DNA of 64,000 nucleotides, from NCBI GenBank assembly GCA_033977485.1, contig CM066998.1:57936274-58000273 (forward strand), given 5' to 3'. Source of the stretch: Hydrangea macrophylla (lineage: Eukaryota; Streptophyta; Magnoliopsida; Cornales; Hydrangeaceae). Below the pieces are notes generated by a model that worked only from the letters and a program-made list of their open reading frames with translations, was not told where the DNA came from and did no database searches. How positions within the stretch are numbered: position 1 is the first letter of the stretch; each line of letters begins with the position of its first letter. The position numbers and the translations under genes were made by a program. Below, in pieces: positions 11,118 through 24,030 of the stretch.

Positions 11118-13960
11118 TCAAGTATCGAATAAGTGCGGGTACTTTGCTCGAATCTCATCCTCTCTCTCCCAAGTAGCTTCTTCGACTGAATAGCTACGCC
11201 ATTGAACCAATACAAGGGGAATCATCTTGGTTCTCAATACTTGATCCTTCCTATCAGGGATTTGCACGGGATGCTCCACATAAGTCATATCTTCCCGAAT
11301 CTGTAACGGCTCCGGAATGATGATATGTTTCGAATTTGATACACAACGACAAAGCATCGACACATGGAACACATTGTGAATACTTGCTAACTCTTGTGGC
11401 AATTCCAACCGATAAGGTAACGGTCCAACTAGATTCAAAATCAAGTAAGGTCCAACATATCTTGGACTGAGCTTACCTCGATTAACAAAACGTGTTATGC
11501 CTTTCGAAGGCGATACTTTTAAAAACACATAGTCACCTACCTCGAACTCCAATGGTCTACTACCCGTAACTGCATAACTTTTATAATGATTCTAAGCTGT
11601 TTGCAACTGCTGTTTTATTAATTAAATCTTGTCGGTAGTGATTTGAACTATCTCCGGTCTCAAAAATAGTTTTTTACCAACTTCTGTCCAACAAAATGGC
11701 GATCTACATTTTCTTCCGTGTAATGCCTCATAAGGCGCCATTCTAATACTAGTTTGAAAGTTGCTATTATAAGAAAATTCAATCAATGAAAAATGAGTCT
11801 CCCAATCAGCTTTGAAATCCATAACACATACCCTCAACATATCTTCCAAAATCTGAATCACCCTCTTGGATTGACCATCGGTCTGGGGATGAAATGTGAT
11901 ACTAAAATGTAAAGCTATCCCCATGGCTCTCTATAAGCTCTCCCAAAATATCGACATAAATCGAGTGTCATGCTCCAACACTATCGACACTGGTGCCCCA
12001 TGAAGTCTAATAATCTCTTTAATATAAATCTATGTAAGTTTCGACGGAATCTTGGTTTAGATTAGTAGAACATAGGCTGACTTAGTCAACCGGTCAACAA
12101 TAACCCTGCCTTTAGAGATTTCGAAAAACCTGACACAAAGTCCATTGTAATATGGTCCCACTTCCACTCTGGTATCTCTAAAGGGTGTAGTTCTCCTCCG
12201 GGTCATTGATATTCCATTTTTACTTTCTGTCAAGTCATACACTTAGCAACAAAATTCTGCTACTTCTCATTTCATGCCACTCCACCAATAAACTTCACGT
12301 AAGTCTCTCTACATCTTGGTACTACCCGAGTGTACTGAATCTCTGGTATTGTGAGCTTCTTCCATAACTCTATCTCTTAAATCTCCAACTTTGGGAACAC
12401 ATAATCGATTGATGTATCTTAGAACACCATCTTGGAAGCTAAACTCTAGCCTTCTACCCTCAAGTAGTTCATCTACAGTCTTTTTGAAATTCGAATCTAG
12501 AAGTTGATTAGACTTTATTTCACTAATCAAACTCGACTATACCATAATTGCAGCCAATAAACCACCTTCAAATCTAGGAATCATTTCAAGTTTTAGTTGT
12601 TCAAATTCTTTTATCAACTTTTCCTGTCCTGTCAAGGTATAAGCTAAGTTGTCCAACAACTTTTGGCTTAAGGCATCGGCGACCATATTCGCCTTCCCAG
12701 GCTGACATTGAATCTTTAAGTCATTGTCTTTCACAAGCTCCAACCACCTTCTTTGTCTCATATTACGATCCCTCTGAGTAAATCAATATTTTTAGAATTT
12801 TATGGTCGATGAAGATTTCACAAGTCTTCCCATATAGGTAATGCCTCCAAATCTTCAAAGCAAAAATTACTGCCTCCAACTCCAAGTCATGGGTTTGATA
12901 GTTCTTCTCGTGAGGTCTTAATTGTCTCGAGGCATAAGCTATCACCTTGTCATCTTATGTCAAAACATATCTCAAGCCTTGATGAGAAGCGTCACTATAA
13001 ATTCTAAAATTTTCGGTACTTGTTGGAATTGCCAATATCGGTGGCATTGTCAACTTTTCCTTCAATGCTAGAAAACAATCTTCACATTCCTTATTCTACT
13101 CAAATGGTACGTCTTTTCTCATCAACCTTGTCATTAAAGTTGCAATTCTAGAGAAGTCTTTAACAAACCTTCTATAACATCCTGCCAACCCTAAAAAACT
13201 TTGAATCTCTGACACATTTGTTGGTCTTGACCAATCATAACGGTTTTAATCTTCTGTGGGTCTACAAAAAATACCTTCTTTGGAGATCACTTATCCTAGA
13301 AAAGTGACATTGTCAACCAACTCGCTTTTCTTCAACTTTCCAAACAACTGTTTCTCTCAGAGCCACTGTAAAACTAACCTCAAGTGTTGTTCATGTTCTT
13401 CTGGACTCTTGGAATAAATCAAGATATCATCAATAAACATAATCGATCACAAATTCATCCAGGTAAGATTTGAAAACACGATTCATCAAATCCATAGAGG
13501 CGGCTGGAACATTAGTAACCCCAAAGGTCATCACTAGGAATTCATAGTACCTGTAGCGGGTCCTAAAGGCCATCTTCTCCACATCCCCGTCCTTCACTTT
13601 TAGTTGATAGTAGCTTGACCTCAAGTCAATCTTTTGAGAATACCTAAACCCCATGAAGCTGATCGAATAGATCATCGATATGTGGCAACGAATATTTGTT
13701 CTTGATTGTTACCTTATTGATTTCCAAATAATCAATGCACATACGCATTGGTCCATCCTTCTTCTTTACAAATAATACCGGTGCACCCCACAGAGACACA
13801 CTAGGTCGAATCAAACCCTTGTCTAACAACTCTTACAACTGAGTCTTCAATTCTTTCAACTCTACTGGTGCCATTCGATATAGTGTTCGTGAAATAGGTT
13901 GAGTCCTTGGCATAACATCGATAACAAACTCAATCTCCCGCTCAATCAACACACTATGCA
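11118..13960 (-). pseudogene. Ty3/gypsy pol (RT, RNase H, IN, chromodomain) of element D, broken
   Basis: Minus-strand blocks in pol order. RT is at 13829-13430 ([37 protein letters not shown]). RNase H is at 12945-12537 ([34 protein letters not shown]). Integrase pieces lie at 12530-11622 ([38 protein letters not shown]). The integrase C-terminus and chromodomain are at 11552-11118 (VGPYLIL, YRLELP, VHNVFHVSMLCR, VQWRSYSVEEATWEREDE, YPHLF). Frameshifts and stops separate every block and the integrase core is badly eroded, so the element is dead. The chromodomain marks the chromovirus branch. The block order and chromodomain resemble Tekay/Del-type elements, but the lineage is an inference. 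Confidence 0.9.
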
Positions 13961-14209
13961 GCTCTTCTAGAAATACATCTGAAAATCCTCGAACTATATA
14001 TCAGAATATTTTCAAGTTTAAGATTGACGCCTCTAGTATCCAGAATGTTACATAAGAACCCACAACAACCCTTCATTAATAAATGGAAAGCCTCAATGGC
14101 TGACACAATGTATGGTGGTGATACGACTCCCTTGCCTTAGAAATAAAATACTTCCTGATTCGGAATATGAAATACTACCCCTTTATTGTTATAATCAATG
14201 TTCGTGTGA

Positions 14210-15586
14210 TTAGTCGCTAACCAATCCATACCTAATATAACATCAAAATGATGAATAATTAATGGTACTAGATCAACGGTTAACTCCTTACCATTCATAT
14301 TTATCTTACATTTCCTAACTAATCATCGGAGCTCCTAATGGTATCGCAATAGATAGATCATAATCTAGAAACTCTAATAGTTTATCTAGATGCTTAGCAA
14401 AATGGTGTGATATGAACGAGTGTGTGGATCCCGAATCTATAAGTACATTTGCTAGATGTGAGCAAATGGGAACCATACCTGAAATAATGGTATCGGCTGA
14501 AGCAGTCTCTCCTAGCCTGAGTTGATATGATCTTGCCTCCCGCTGCTTTTTCCTTAAAGGTTGTTGAGTAGCCCTCAGTGTAATAGCATTAGCTACGAAA
14601 GAACCAGAACCTGAAGCTCCCTGACACTTTGTAGGACAATCTATGGCTTGATGTCCCAATTCTCTACATATAAAGTATCGGCCCCTCATATCTATACTCA
14701 GATTCGGACAATTTCTCGCGATATATCTTGGTTATCGGCATATATTACAAGTGATTGGGTTCAAAAATTGATTGCATCGTCCCCAATGGAATTTCTGACA
14801 AGTCTGACACCTTGGTTTGTTCCCACTAGAACCATTGGCCGATGAACTTCTGGAACTCTGCCTCTTTGCACTACCTTGGCTGCTGAATTGACTTGACCCC
14901 AGTCTCTTACTTTGTTGGCTCGGTGGTGGTGGCATGCTTGGAGTGAACCTGAGATCTCTCTCAGCAATGGAAGCAATATCTAGTGCCCTAGTGTAAGTCT
15001 GAGGCCGAAATACTGTTACTCGTCCCCGTATATTGCTTCGTAGCCCAGCCATAAATTTTCTTTCCTTTACCTTCTCATTGGTCACTATATCTCTAGCAAA
15101 CCTTCCCAAGCTCATATACTACGCTAAATATTCTCGAACCGATAGCCCTCCTTGTACCAATTCCATAAATTCTTGAGCCTTCTGGTCATTGAAGGACTCG
15201 AAAAAATATAGTTCATTAAATATCTCAAGAAATTGATCCCAAGTAGTTGGTTGACTCGGGCCCAACTTGGTACGCCACCAATGCTGCGCCTCATCTTTTA
15301 ACATATCAATTGCAAATAAAACTTTTTGCTCTTTCGTATATGGTAATACTCTAAAAATTTTCTCCATGTCAGAAATCCAGAAATTCGCTCTCATTGGATT
15401 GGCTTTCCTATGGAATATTGTCAGCTTTTGCTTGTGAAATTTAGAGATAGTAACAATTTCCTCCCTCGAATTTGGATTCTGTTGTATTGGTCTTTCCTCG
15501 ACTACACGAGTTTCGGCCACTCGTACTAGTCCTTCAATAGCCCTTTCGACCCGTTCCATATGGTTTGGGTTCTCACCTCCAGACAT
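14210..15586 (-). pseudogene. Ty3/gypsy gag and protease of element D, broken
   Basis: Gag starts MSGGENPNHMERVERAIEGL at 15586 and contains the retrotransposon gag core (ANFWISDMEKIF, DEAQHWWRTK, TTWDQFLEIFNELYF, ELVQGGLSVREYLA). A TAG stop at about 15118 interrupts it before MSLGRFARDIVTNEKVKERKFM. A CCHC-type knuckle follows at about 14680 (ICRELGHQAIDCP), with its first Cys apparently lost. The protease follows with the active-site motif LIDSGSTHSFIS at about 14450-14415 and the second conserved motif FDVILGMDWLA at about 14247-14215. The 250 bp between PR and RT are decayed. Confidence 0.85.
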
Positions 15587-15763
15587 TTAGCCTGGCACCC
15601 ACAATGTAATACACACATGCACGTTGCTTAAAACAATCACATGGTATGCTAATAAACATTAGAAGAATGCTAAGTAAATGTGTATGCATGTTTATGCAAC
15701 TACATGTCATTATGTACACACTACGCGTTGTATGTCTCTCGTCCCCAAAGACTCTAGCCTATT

Positions 15764-15775
15764 GCTCTGATACCA
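15764..15775 (-). other. Primer-binding site of element D (initiator Met tRNA type)
   Basis: The minus strand reads TGGTATCAGAGC, complementary to the 3' end of plant initiator methionine tRNA and common in plant gypsy and copia elements. It lies three bases from the inferred LTR end at 15779. Confidence 0.85.
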
Positions 15776-15778
15776 AAA

Positions 15779-17131
15779 TGCGGATTAGAACCATGTAACA
15801 AAGGATCATCTACCCTAAACATCAATTTATTAACGTGGTTTTAGGAAATACCAATCAGATTAATGAGAAAACTTTGTATTTTTGAAATGACGAATCCAGT
15901 CGATTGGCCGAGAGTTCGGTCGACTGGAAATGCAAAATTTGGTAGACTGGCTTGGTCTAGTTGACTGAGTTTTCAAAGGTCCGGTCGACTGGTCGGAGGC
16001 TCTGGTCGACTGGATCCGGATTTACAAAGAGTTTAACCTTGAGAAAATGTGGCCCAGTCGACTATACGCCCGATCAGTCTACTGGTTTGCACCAGCAAAG
16101 CATTCTGCAGCAGCACTAAGTAAATATCAAGCTTGAAGCTCAAACTAATTCAAACTCAGGACATGCTGAACTTACACATCAATATAACACATCTCTAACT
16201 ACCTTACCACATGATCTCCAAGTTGCAATTTACAAAATTTACAACACTACAAGTTCTAAAACAACAAGTTTCTCCAAATCTGTTTTACATTACACGTAAC
16301 CATATAAACATATGAACAAGAGTCAATTCCCAACCCTTTCTCATTCTTTCCATCATTACCTCCTCTCTGGATTTAGTTCCGAACCTACGGTGGTTGTTAT
16401 GTACCACAACAGAAATACGAAAATAGTTTTCATAAGCATTACACTTAGTGAATAAACTAATGTGCTTGCTATGTCATGAACATGTATAATGCCACAATCA
16501 AACTCATAAGCATATATAATCGCAGAATTCCTGGGTTAATGACTCACTCGGACCCGAAGACCTTTCACGTGGCCCCGCGGTCCCTTCAATTCCTTGGACA
16601 TCCGTTCTTATAACAGATTTTTTCCTCTTCACCTCCCTTATTTCACCACAATGAGCCTTACCCCCATTCATTCATTGACCACTTAACACATAAACAAATA
16701 ATCACATAAGCATGATAATTTCTATGCAATCTATATGTAAATTCCATTTCCAACCCTTGTATGTTTTCTAGAGCTTAAATTTAGCAATTCTAGTTATTAA
16801 CTGCAACATCAAACATGTAATTCAGTTACAAGCCTTGGGTTAGAAAACTTACCTTAGCCGATTTCTATCTAACTAAGCTAGAAAGTGTAGAATTTTCCCA
16901 AATTTTAACCCAGTTCTCACTCCGAAGTAAATCCTACACGTTTTTGGGTAAATCCTACACGTTTTTGGCAAACTGCGTGTCACTGATTAAAACGGGTCAC
17001 TAAAATTTGATGATTAAAATAGAATTGAAAGGTATAGAAATGTTCGTCTCACCTCCATGAGTCCAAATATGGCTTTGGTTCGCGAATCGTACGAATGACG
17101 GCGACAGAACTACGAATTAACGGCGTCAGAG

Positions 17132-17175
<44 letters not shown>

Positions 17176-17730
17176 AGACTATTTTTCTTTTCTTTTAATT
17201 AAGAGACACAGTATGTGTCTTCTCCTCACACTTAGCATGGGTGACTTATGTCACTATTTACATTTAGCTTCCCCAAAGTGTTAGGTTCAATTATGAAACC
17301 CCCAACCATTCCATTAACTACGCAATTATCTAAATGGGTATTTGTCTAAGTTCCGTATGTGTTCTAAACGTGATCCCAAATATCTTATGAATATTGTACC
17401 TACTAATTATGAACCTTTTCATTTATGCCCTTATATGGGTACCGAAATTGGTACCAAAAGCTATCACACATAGCAATATATAATATGAAAACATTTTTAA
17501 TATATGCTCATTTAATCATATAAAATGCAAATTTATATTATCCAAGTCCTTCACTGGGTCCCACTCATTACTTGTCCCTCCTCACTAGAGACTTTCCAAC
17601 TCTGTCCTTCATTGGACACATTTCACGGGCGAGTCCAAAGCCTCCCCTTAACCCATAACATACACTAATTATAATAATTAATGCATACTAATATGATAAT
17701 TAACCCCTTTTTTTGGGTACGAGTGTTACA
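15779..17730 (-). mobile_element. 5' LTR of gypsy element D
   Basis: On the minus strand it begins TGTAACACTCGTACCC at 17730 and ends next to the PBS at 15779, about 1.95 kb. Its proximal 1.25 kb aligns with 9804-11070. It holds (CT)n at 17132-17172, a partial tandem duplication of a roughly 25-bp phrase around 16925-16965 (AATCCTACACGTTTTTGG), and a GTCGACTGG motif cluster at 15898-16083. Divergence from the 3' LTR is visibly high, which fits an old insertion. Confidence 0.75.
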
Positions 17731-18360
17731 AATACCCCGACCCTTAGTCCTGCAAAATAAACATGGCCCAAGTGAATACATTACTTTTTTTTTACCCTGT
17801 ATAAAACTTGTTTGCTATGAAAAAGTTAGCTTGTGATTTGTTTGGTTTTGTCTTTTATTTTGATATATGTGTGGCACTATATGGCAAGCTTTAAGTATAT
17901 CAGATTGCTTAATGCATTATGCATAATATATTATTAACATGGGTTAAGTATTATTAAATCCTAGTTACTGTACATCTAGTCCAATAGACCTAAACTGAAA
18001 AACTATTTAATTATAGGTTCATTCATAAAATGAAGATGAAAATGCCCATCCATAACTCTCGCGCGCACACTCAAGCAACCACCTTTCATAACGTATGGCA
18101 CCTGTAAACGCGTATGGTAAACAAGAAAACCCAAAATCACTGTTGTGATTTCGGTTGATTCAAATTCAAAATCCAAGAAACGTTACGTTTTGATGTTGAA
18201 CACTCGCATGTTAGGGCATTTGTTCACTGAAGAACGGTAGGGTTTGAAGCGATACTCTGAAGAACGGCAACGTCAAGTCCGGTATTGAAGATCGTCGAAC
18301 AATGGGAAGAAAGGGTAAGTAAAAAATATAATCACGAACCATAAAGGGTTGGTATTATGA
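17731..18360. other. Unassigned DNA between elements D and E
   Basis: No transposon motif was recognised. Near its right end ATGGGAAGAAAGGGTAAGT (18302-18320) resembles a start codon with a short first exon and a GTAAGT donor, preceded by a GC-richer leader (18040-18300). Element E is inserted 45 bp downstream of this putative donor. With no second exon recognised, a host first exon is only a possibility. Confidence 0.25.
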
Positions 18361-18365
18361 TTTCC

Positions 18366-21290
18366 TGTCATGCCCCGGAAACCGAAGCGCGAGGAAGGAG
18401 AGAAATAGGGAGAAGATAATTAAAATCCTTACACAAAATGCGGAAGCGACTTTGGAAACCCACAGGGATTCCTACAACGATGACTCACTAATACGTAAAT
18501 CCAAAATGGACTTACATATTCACGAGTCCAACAAAGATGGAAGCACTTGAAAATTTAATTAAGAGACTATCCGGACAAGTACTAGTTTCAAGGAGAGAAG
18601 GAAAAATACAATAATTTTGAAAAAAGGCATTTTTGATAGTTGCTGAATTTTAAAACACCTGTATGTAGTTATATCTTTAAAAATTTGACATTCTGTCCGC
18701 TAATGTCCATGTAAAATTTAATTATGCACAACTTTTGTCTAATGACATTTTTTACAATTCTGCACCATTTGGGCAGAAAACAAAACAGCCAGAAGCAGTT
18801 TTTCTTTGACAGCAAATTTGACAGCATTTTAACAAGTTCCCAACTATACCAAATCCTCAAGTTTAAATCTCGGTACAAGACTAAACAAGTCCTAAACAAC
18901 ATACGACACGTGTCTAGACCAAACGAAACTTCATGTACTCGAAATTTATTAAAAACGAGGAGTGAAAGAGATGAAGAGAGGAAGAATGGGAGAGGGAGAG
19001 ATTGGGGGAGAGAGATTTTAAAACATTTCCTTTAAAAGCAAAATGGACAAATCCGGTAAGGATTTAATACAAATACAATGAGTCCGGAAAGGATAGAACC
19101 AAACATAAACGAATCTAGCAAGGATTCAAATCAACACACATACAAAAAACTTTAAAAGAGATTCTATGATCTCGGAAACATAATTTACATAACATAAATA
19201 AGTTTAACAAGTAGGAAAAATAAGGACTAACATTTGTCCATCAAAATTACATCAAGGCTTCCCAAATGACAAAAATACGGAAGTCCAAACTCAAGAAGTT
19301 TTGTAATAAAACTAATACAACCATTTACATTTTAGAGCACTAATCTATTACAAACTTCCCCAACTAGTTAAAATTTACAAGAGAACTATCCATATACATA
19401 ACCAAGTACGAGTCTTCAAAATAGGACAAAAGTTTAGAGTCTATGTGTCGGGTCACATGCGCCCTTTTCCCATATCAAGCTCACCTGAAAAATGTTTTGT
19501 CGTTTTTATGAGAACGACGGCTCGTAAAAAACATTGTAACAAGTCTATATGCTATACATGACTAAAATGAAATGAGATGCAATGGGTCGCCACCACGGCT
19601 ACAATGAAATGATTAAAGCCACAAGGCTATGCGTGATATATGCACACCTCTCTCATTACCGGACCATGAGCCACCCACGCATGGAGTGTAGCATACCAAC
19701 TTCCGGGAGCCAACCGAATGTAGCTGGAGTTTGAATGTTTCTAAGGGTCATTCTCCTTATCTCACATCACAACCCACGTCCGGATTTCTTAAATAAAATT
19801 CCCTTACATGGGGTTTTTCTCTATTCAAAACAAAACGTTTATGTCGTGATAATGTAATGCTTGCCGATTAGGCCTCAATGCATATGATGTTAACAATGAC
19901 ATTAAGGATGATCCGTTACAATAATTTAAGCAATAATTCTAGTCCATTAAACATAATATCAAGGATCTCAAAGAATGTAGTTGAACTTCATAATTTGACA
20001 TACTTAATAAGGATTTCTAAACTAACGTCCTAGCATGCTTTTTCACATAAAGGGAGCATCCTAAGCACATCTAGCATCACATAATCAAGTTTAGTACAAC
20101 AAAAGCACAAAATTCATAATTTAGCATACAACTCTAAATTTACAACTTTGAGGAATTCTAATGCATGTGTCCAAATTATTATTCTGACATCCCTCTAATT
20201 ATATTTAGCACCCCAAAATCACAACTTGCACAACTAAAGCATATAAATTGCATTTAGGCATAATAATTCCAACATTACAACTTTGGGGAAAACCTCATGG
20301 ATGTGTTTAAATTTTTCTATTAACATCATTTTGATCACATATAACATACCAAAACCACAACTTACACCAAGGCATATGAATTATATTTAGGCATAATACC
20401 CTAACATTACAACCTTGGGGAAAATCCTAATACATGTGTCAAAAAGTTCTCTCCTAATACATATAAATGAACTCAAAGCACCTTAGGCTAGTATAATATA
20501 TAGAAAAGAGACAATGTGTATCGACCTCTATGGAGATTTTTTAAAATAAATGAAAATGCCCAAAATTCCCAAGAAAATCCAAGGAGCTCCAAATGACTTC
20601 AAGAAAGTGAAAAGGGAGGTCCTAGGAGACCCAAGATTCCACTACATGTGCTAATCCTTCAATGGGGCTCCATGGTTGAAGAAGAAGAATTTTGAAGCTC
20701 TATGAAATTTGGGAAAACTATGGAAATGGCCACCAAAACGAATTTTGTTGGTACCATTAGAAAGCTTATGGAATTCTAAGAATGTTTTGTGAAATGGAAA
20801 AACTCACAAAAATGACGTTTTGGAGGTCTATTGAAAGGTTAAAGGAAGTGGTTCCATGGAGGGTTTGTATATACCCAATATTATAGACATAGAGGACGAA
20901 GGAGAAGAAGAGAGAGAGAAAGAAAGGAAAAAAAATAAAATGAGGAGAGAGGGAGAGGTTGGCCGGCCATTTAGGAGGTGTAGTGGGGCCCACTAATTTT
21001 TTTTTTTGTCTTTGCATTTTAAATGCTTGTAGATATATGTAGTATATGTGTGTGTGTGCGTGGTCTACCTCTACACACCCAATTTAAAATATGTACCCAC
21101 TTTAACCGTAGGGAAAAAAATATTGTAATAAAATAAAATAATATCAAATAAGAAAAGAAAAATAAATAAATAATTAAATATAGTGGCACAAGTTCAGATA
21201 AATCCAAATACTACCCCAAAATAATTAACAGGCTCGCACTTAATCATTTAAATGCAGTTTTACCATTAATCAAAATTTCAAGTTATGACA
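18366..21290 (-). mobile_element. 3' LTR of gypsy element E, 2.9 kb
   Basis: Read on the minus strand it starts TGTCATAACTTG (21290) and ends CCGGGGCATGACA (18366). TSD TTTCC lies outside at 18361-18365. The segment 20816-21290 is nearly identical to 23276-23751, the surviving part of the 5' LTR. The region 19500-19800 resembles 37575-37880 in LTR L, so E and L belong to related families. Short ORFs in this segment are not genes. Confidence 0.85.
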
Positions 21291-21309
21291 ATCTACCCTC
21301 CTTAAAAGA
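21291..21309 (-). other. Polypurine tract of element E
   Basis: The minus strand CTTTTAAGGAGGGTAGAT abuts the LTR start. LTR L has the matching junction CTTTTAAGGGGGGTAGAT at 39061-39078. Confidence 0.75.
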
Positions 21310-21405
21310 ATTCCGTCCCAGAATTCGGAGCAAATAAGCGAAAAAGGGAGCAACGACTTGCTCAAACCTTGACTAACTAACATTATAAAATGAAAGAGAC
21401 TTACT

Positions 21406-23275
21406 CTACTCGGGGAAAAGGTGAGGGTAACTCTTCCTAGCTTCATCCTTGTCCTCCCAAGTCGACTCAGAAATACCATGATGATTCCACTGAATTCTTA
21501 CGAACGGGATAACCCTTCCTCGTAGCACACAGTCTTTCTTCTCAATGATACGGATGGGTTGCTCTTCATACGATGCATCTTTTCCAAGAGACAACTCGGT
21601 CCAAACTATGATATGTGATGGATCGGGGTAACACTAACGGAGTGGATCGGAGTTACACCTACAAAGCATTGAAACAAGAAATACATTGTGAACACTCGAG
21701 AGTTGAGGCGGAAGAGCTAAACGATACGCAACTTCACCAACCCTTTCAAGAATCTCAAACGGTCTCACAAATCGCGGTGCTAATTTCCCACTTTGTCCAA
21801 AACGTTGTAACCCACGACGAGGTGAAACCTTCATAAACACATGATCACCAACCTCAAACTCAAGTGGTCGACGATGACGATCGGCATACGATTTCTGACG
21901 ACTCTGAGCTGAAATCAACTTTTCACGAATCACTTTAATCTTTTATGACGTCTCTCTAACCATATTGGGTCCACGAAGAATAGTCTCACCTACCTCGCCC
22001 CAACATAAAGGAGATTGACACGGGCGGCCATACAACGCCTCAAACGGTGCCATCTGAATACTAGCTTGATAACTGTTATTATACGCGAACTCGGCCAATG
22101 GTAAATGTTCTTCCCAATTACCACCAAGTTCCATAATACTGGCTCTCAACATGTCCTCTAAGATTTGAATAGTACGCTCGGACTGCCCATCTGTCTGAGG
22201 ATGAAACACTGTGCTAAGAACAAGTTGAGTACCCAAAGCTTTCTGTAAACTCTGTCAAAAGTGAGATACAAACTTTGAATCATGATCCGATACAATCGAA
22301 ACTGGGATACCATAAAGTCTCATAATCTCTCGGATGTAGATCATACTAAGGGTGTCTGTAGTGTCGGTTACCTTAATTGGTAAGAAATGTGTCGATTTAG
22401 TCAAACGGTCCACAATGACCCAAATAGCATTATGCTTACGCAAGGTCCTAGGAAGTGCCGTAATAAAGTCCATAGTGATATGCTCCCACTTCCACTCGGG
22501 AATACGGAGAGGTTGTAACAAACATGCGGGTCTCTGATGCTCCGCCTTTACTTGTTGACAAATTGGACAACTTGCAACGAACTCGACAACTGCTCTTTTC
22601 AAGCCTTTCCCCCAATACTGACGACGTAAATCATGGTACATTTTCGTACCCCCCGGATGAACGGCGAAACGAGAATATAATGAAACTCTTTCAAAACATC
22701 CTCTCGACAATCTATGGGAACAAAGACTCGATTTCGAAACCTCAAACCTCTACTATCATCAAAAGTCCAACCCTTCTCCAAATCTCCATTAAGCATACGG
22801 GACTTTAAGGACATGGTCTCACCATCGGATTTCTGTAACTCCAAAATTCGATTCAAAAGTGACGGTTGAACGGTCAAAGTAAACATATTAGCTCGGTCGG
22901 GATTTTCTGCGCAATAAATCTCAAAATCATCAAGGTGTTCAAACATCCTCCACTCTTGGATGGGTAAATAGGCTAAGGTGCCACGGGCTTTACGACTAAG
23001 GGCATCGGCCACGACATTAGCCTTATCCGGATGATATTGCAAGTCAAAGTCATAATCTCCTAAATACTCCATCCAACGGCGTTGTCTCAAGTTAAGGTCG
23101 TTGAGTAAAAATATATTTAAGGCTTTTGTGATAAGAAAATACCTCAAATTTTTCATCATACAAGTAGTGTCTCCAACTTTTTAAAGCAAACACAACAGCG
23201 ACAAGCTCTAAATCGTGAGTAGGGTAATTTTTCTCGTGAGGTTTCAATTGTCTCGAACCATAAGCTACAACTTTT
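21406..23275 (-). pseudogene. Ty3/gypsy RNase H-integrase-chromodomain of element E, broken
   Basis: The coding remnant starts inside the RT/RNase H boundary ([17 protein letters not shown], 23268), then RNase H to about 22990 ([26 protein letters not shown]). Its catalytic Asp in the SDHKSL-type motif is Tyr (FSYHKSL), and a frameshift follows. Integrase has the zinc-finger Cys pair (SCPICQQVK), the first catalytic Asp (TMDFITALPR), the second (IVSDHDSKF) and the Glu motif (TDGQSERTIQILEDML). The C-terminal module (VRPFEILERVGEVAYRLALP, VHNVFLVSMLCR) and a chromodomain (IQWNHHGISESTWEDKDEAR, YPHLF) follow. Stops sit after VSHF (TGA in place of an expected Trp), after MVRETS (TAA) and after NSDPLR (TAG). 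It is therefore non-functional, yet far better kept than element D. Confidence 0.92.
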
Positions 23276-23751
23276 TGGAGGTCTATTGAAAGGTTAAAGG
23301 AAGTGGTTCCATGGAGGGTTTGTAAATACCCAATATTATAGATATAGAGGAAGAAGGAGAAGAAGAGAGAGAGAAAGAAAGGGAAAAAAAAAATAAAATG
23401 AGGAGAGAGGGAGAGGTTGGCCGGCCATTTAGGGGGTGTAGTGGGGCCCACTAATTAAAATTTTTTTTTTTGTCTTTGCATTTTAAATGCTTGTAGATAT
23501 ATGTAGTATATGTGTGTGTATCCGTGGTCTACCTCTACACACCCAATTTAAAATATGTACCCACTTTAACCCTAGGGAAAAAAATTGTAATAAAATAAAA
23601 TAATACCAAATAAGAAAGAAAAAGAAATAAATAATTAAATATAGTGACACAAGTTCAGATAAATTCAAATACTGCCCCAAAATAATTAACAGGCTCGCAC
23701 TTAATCATTTAAATGCAGTTTTACCATTAATTAAAATTTCAAGTTATGACA
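23276..23751 (-). mobile_element. 5' LTR remnant of element E fused to RNase H
   Basis: Only about 476 bp of the 5' LTR survive (minus-strand start TGTCATAACTTG at 23751). TSD TTTCC follows at 23752-23756, identical to 18361-18365. The junction with pol falls in a short CCAAAA/AAAA homology, so the rest of the LTR, gag, PR and most of RT were lost in one internal deletion after insertion. An accidental chimeric frame (23451-23092) reads from the LTR into RNase H. Confidence 0.85.
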
Positions 23752-23756
23752 TTTCC

Positions 23757-24030
23757 ATAGTTGCTCTATGTTTTGTGTATGAAGAACATAAATGTCACTG
23801 ACTCGTATTGCACTTCTTGGGAATTAATCAGGGTTTCGATTACCCAGAACCCTTGTTTAAGGGGGTGCAATATGTGTTGATAAGATGTTTGACATTACAA
23901 TCAAACCATAACTATGGTGTGTGAGTCGTACACGAGGTTTGGAAGTAAACAAATGTATAGTATTTTGGAAAGAGGGTTTTTGGGTTTTACATTTCTACCA
24001 ACACTCGCTCTTGTTTTTTGATTGGGGTTT
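23757..24030. other. Unassigned flank between element E and copia remnant
   Basis: No coding motif was recognised until the copia RT begins at about 24031. It continues the sequence left of 18361 if element E is removed. Confidence 0.3.

Noticed and set aside
23092..23451. 119-codon chimeric ORF (LTR plus RNase H) as a novel gene
   Set aside because: Created by the internal deletion of element E. The N-terminal half is LTR low-complexity sequence and the catalytic Asp is lost.
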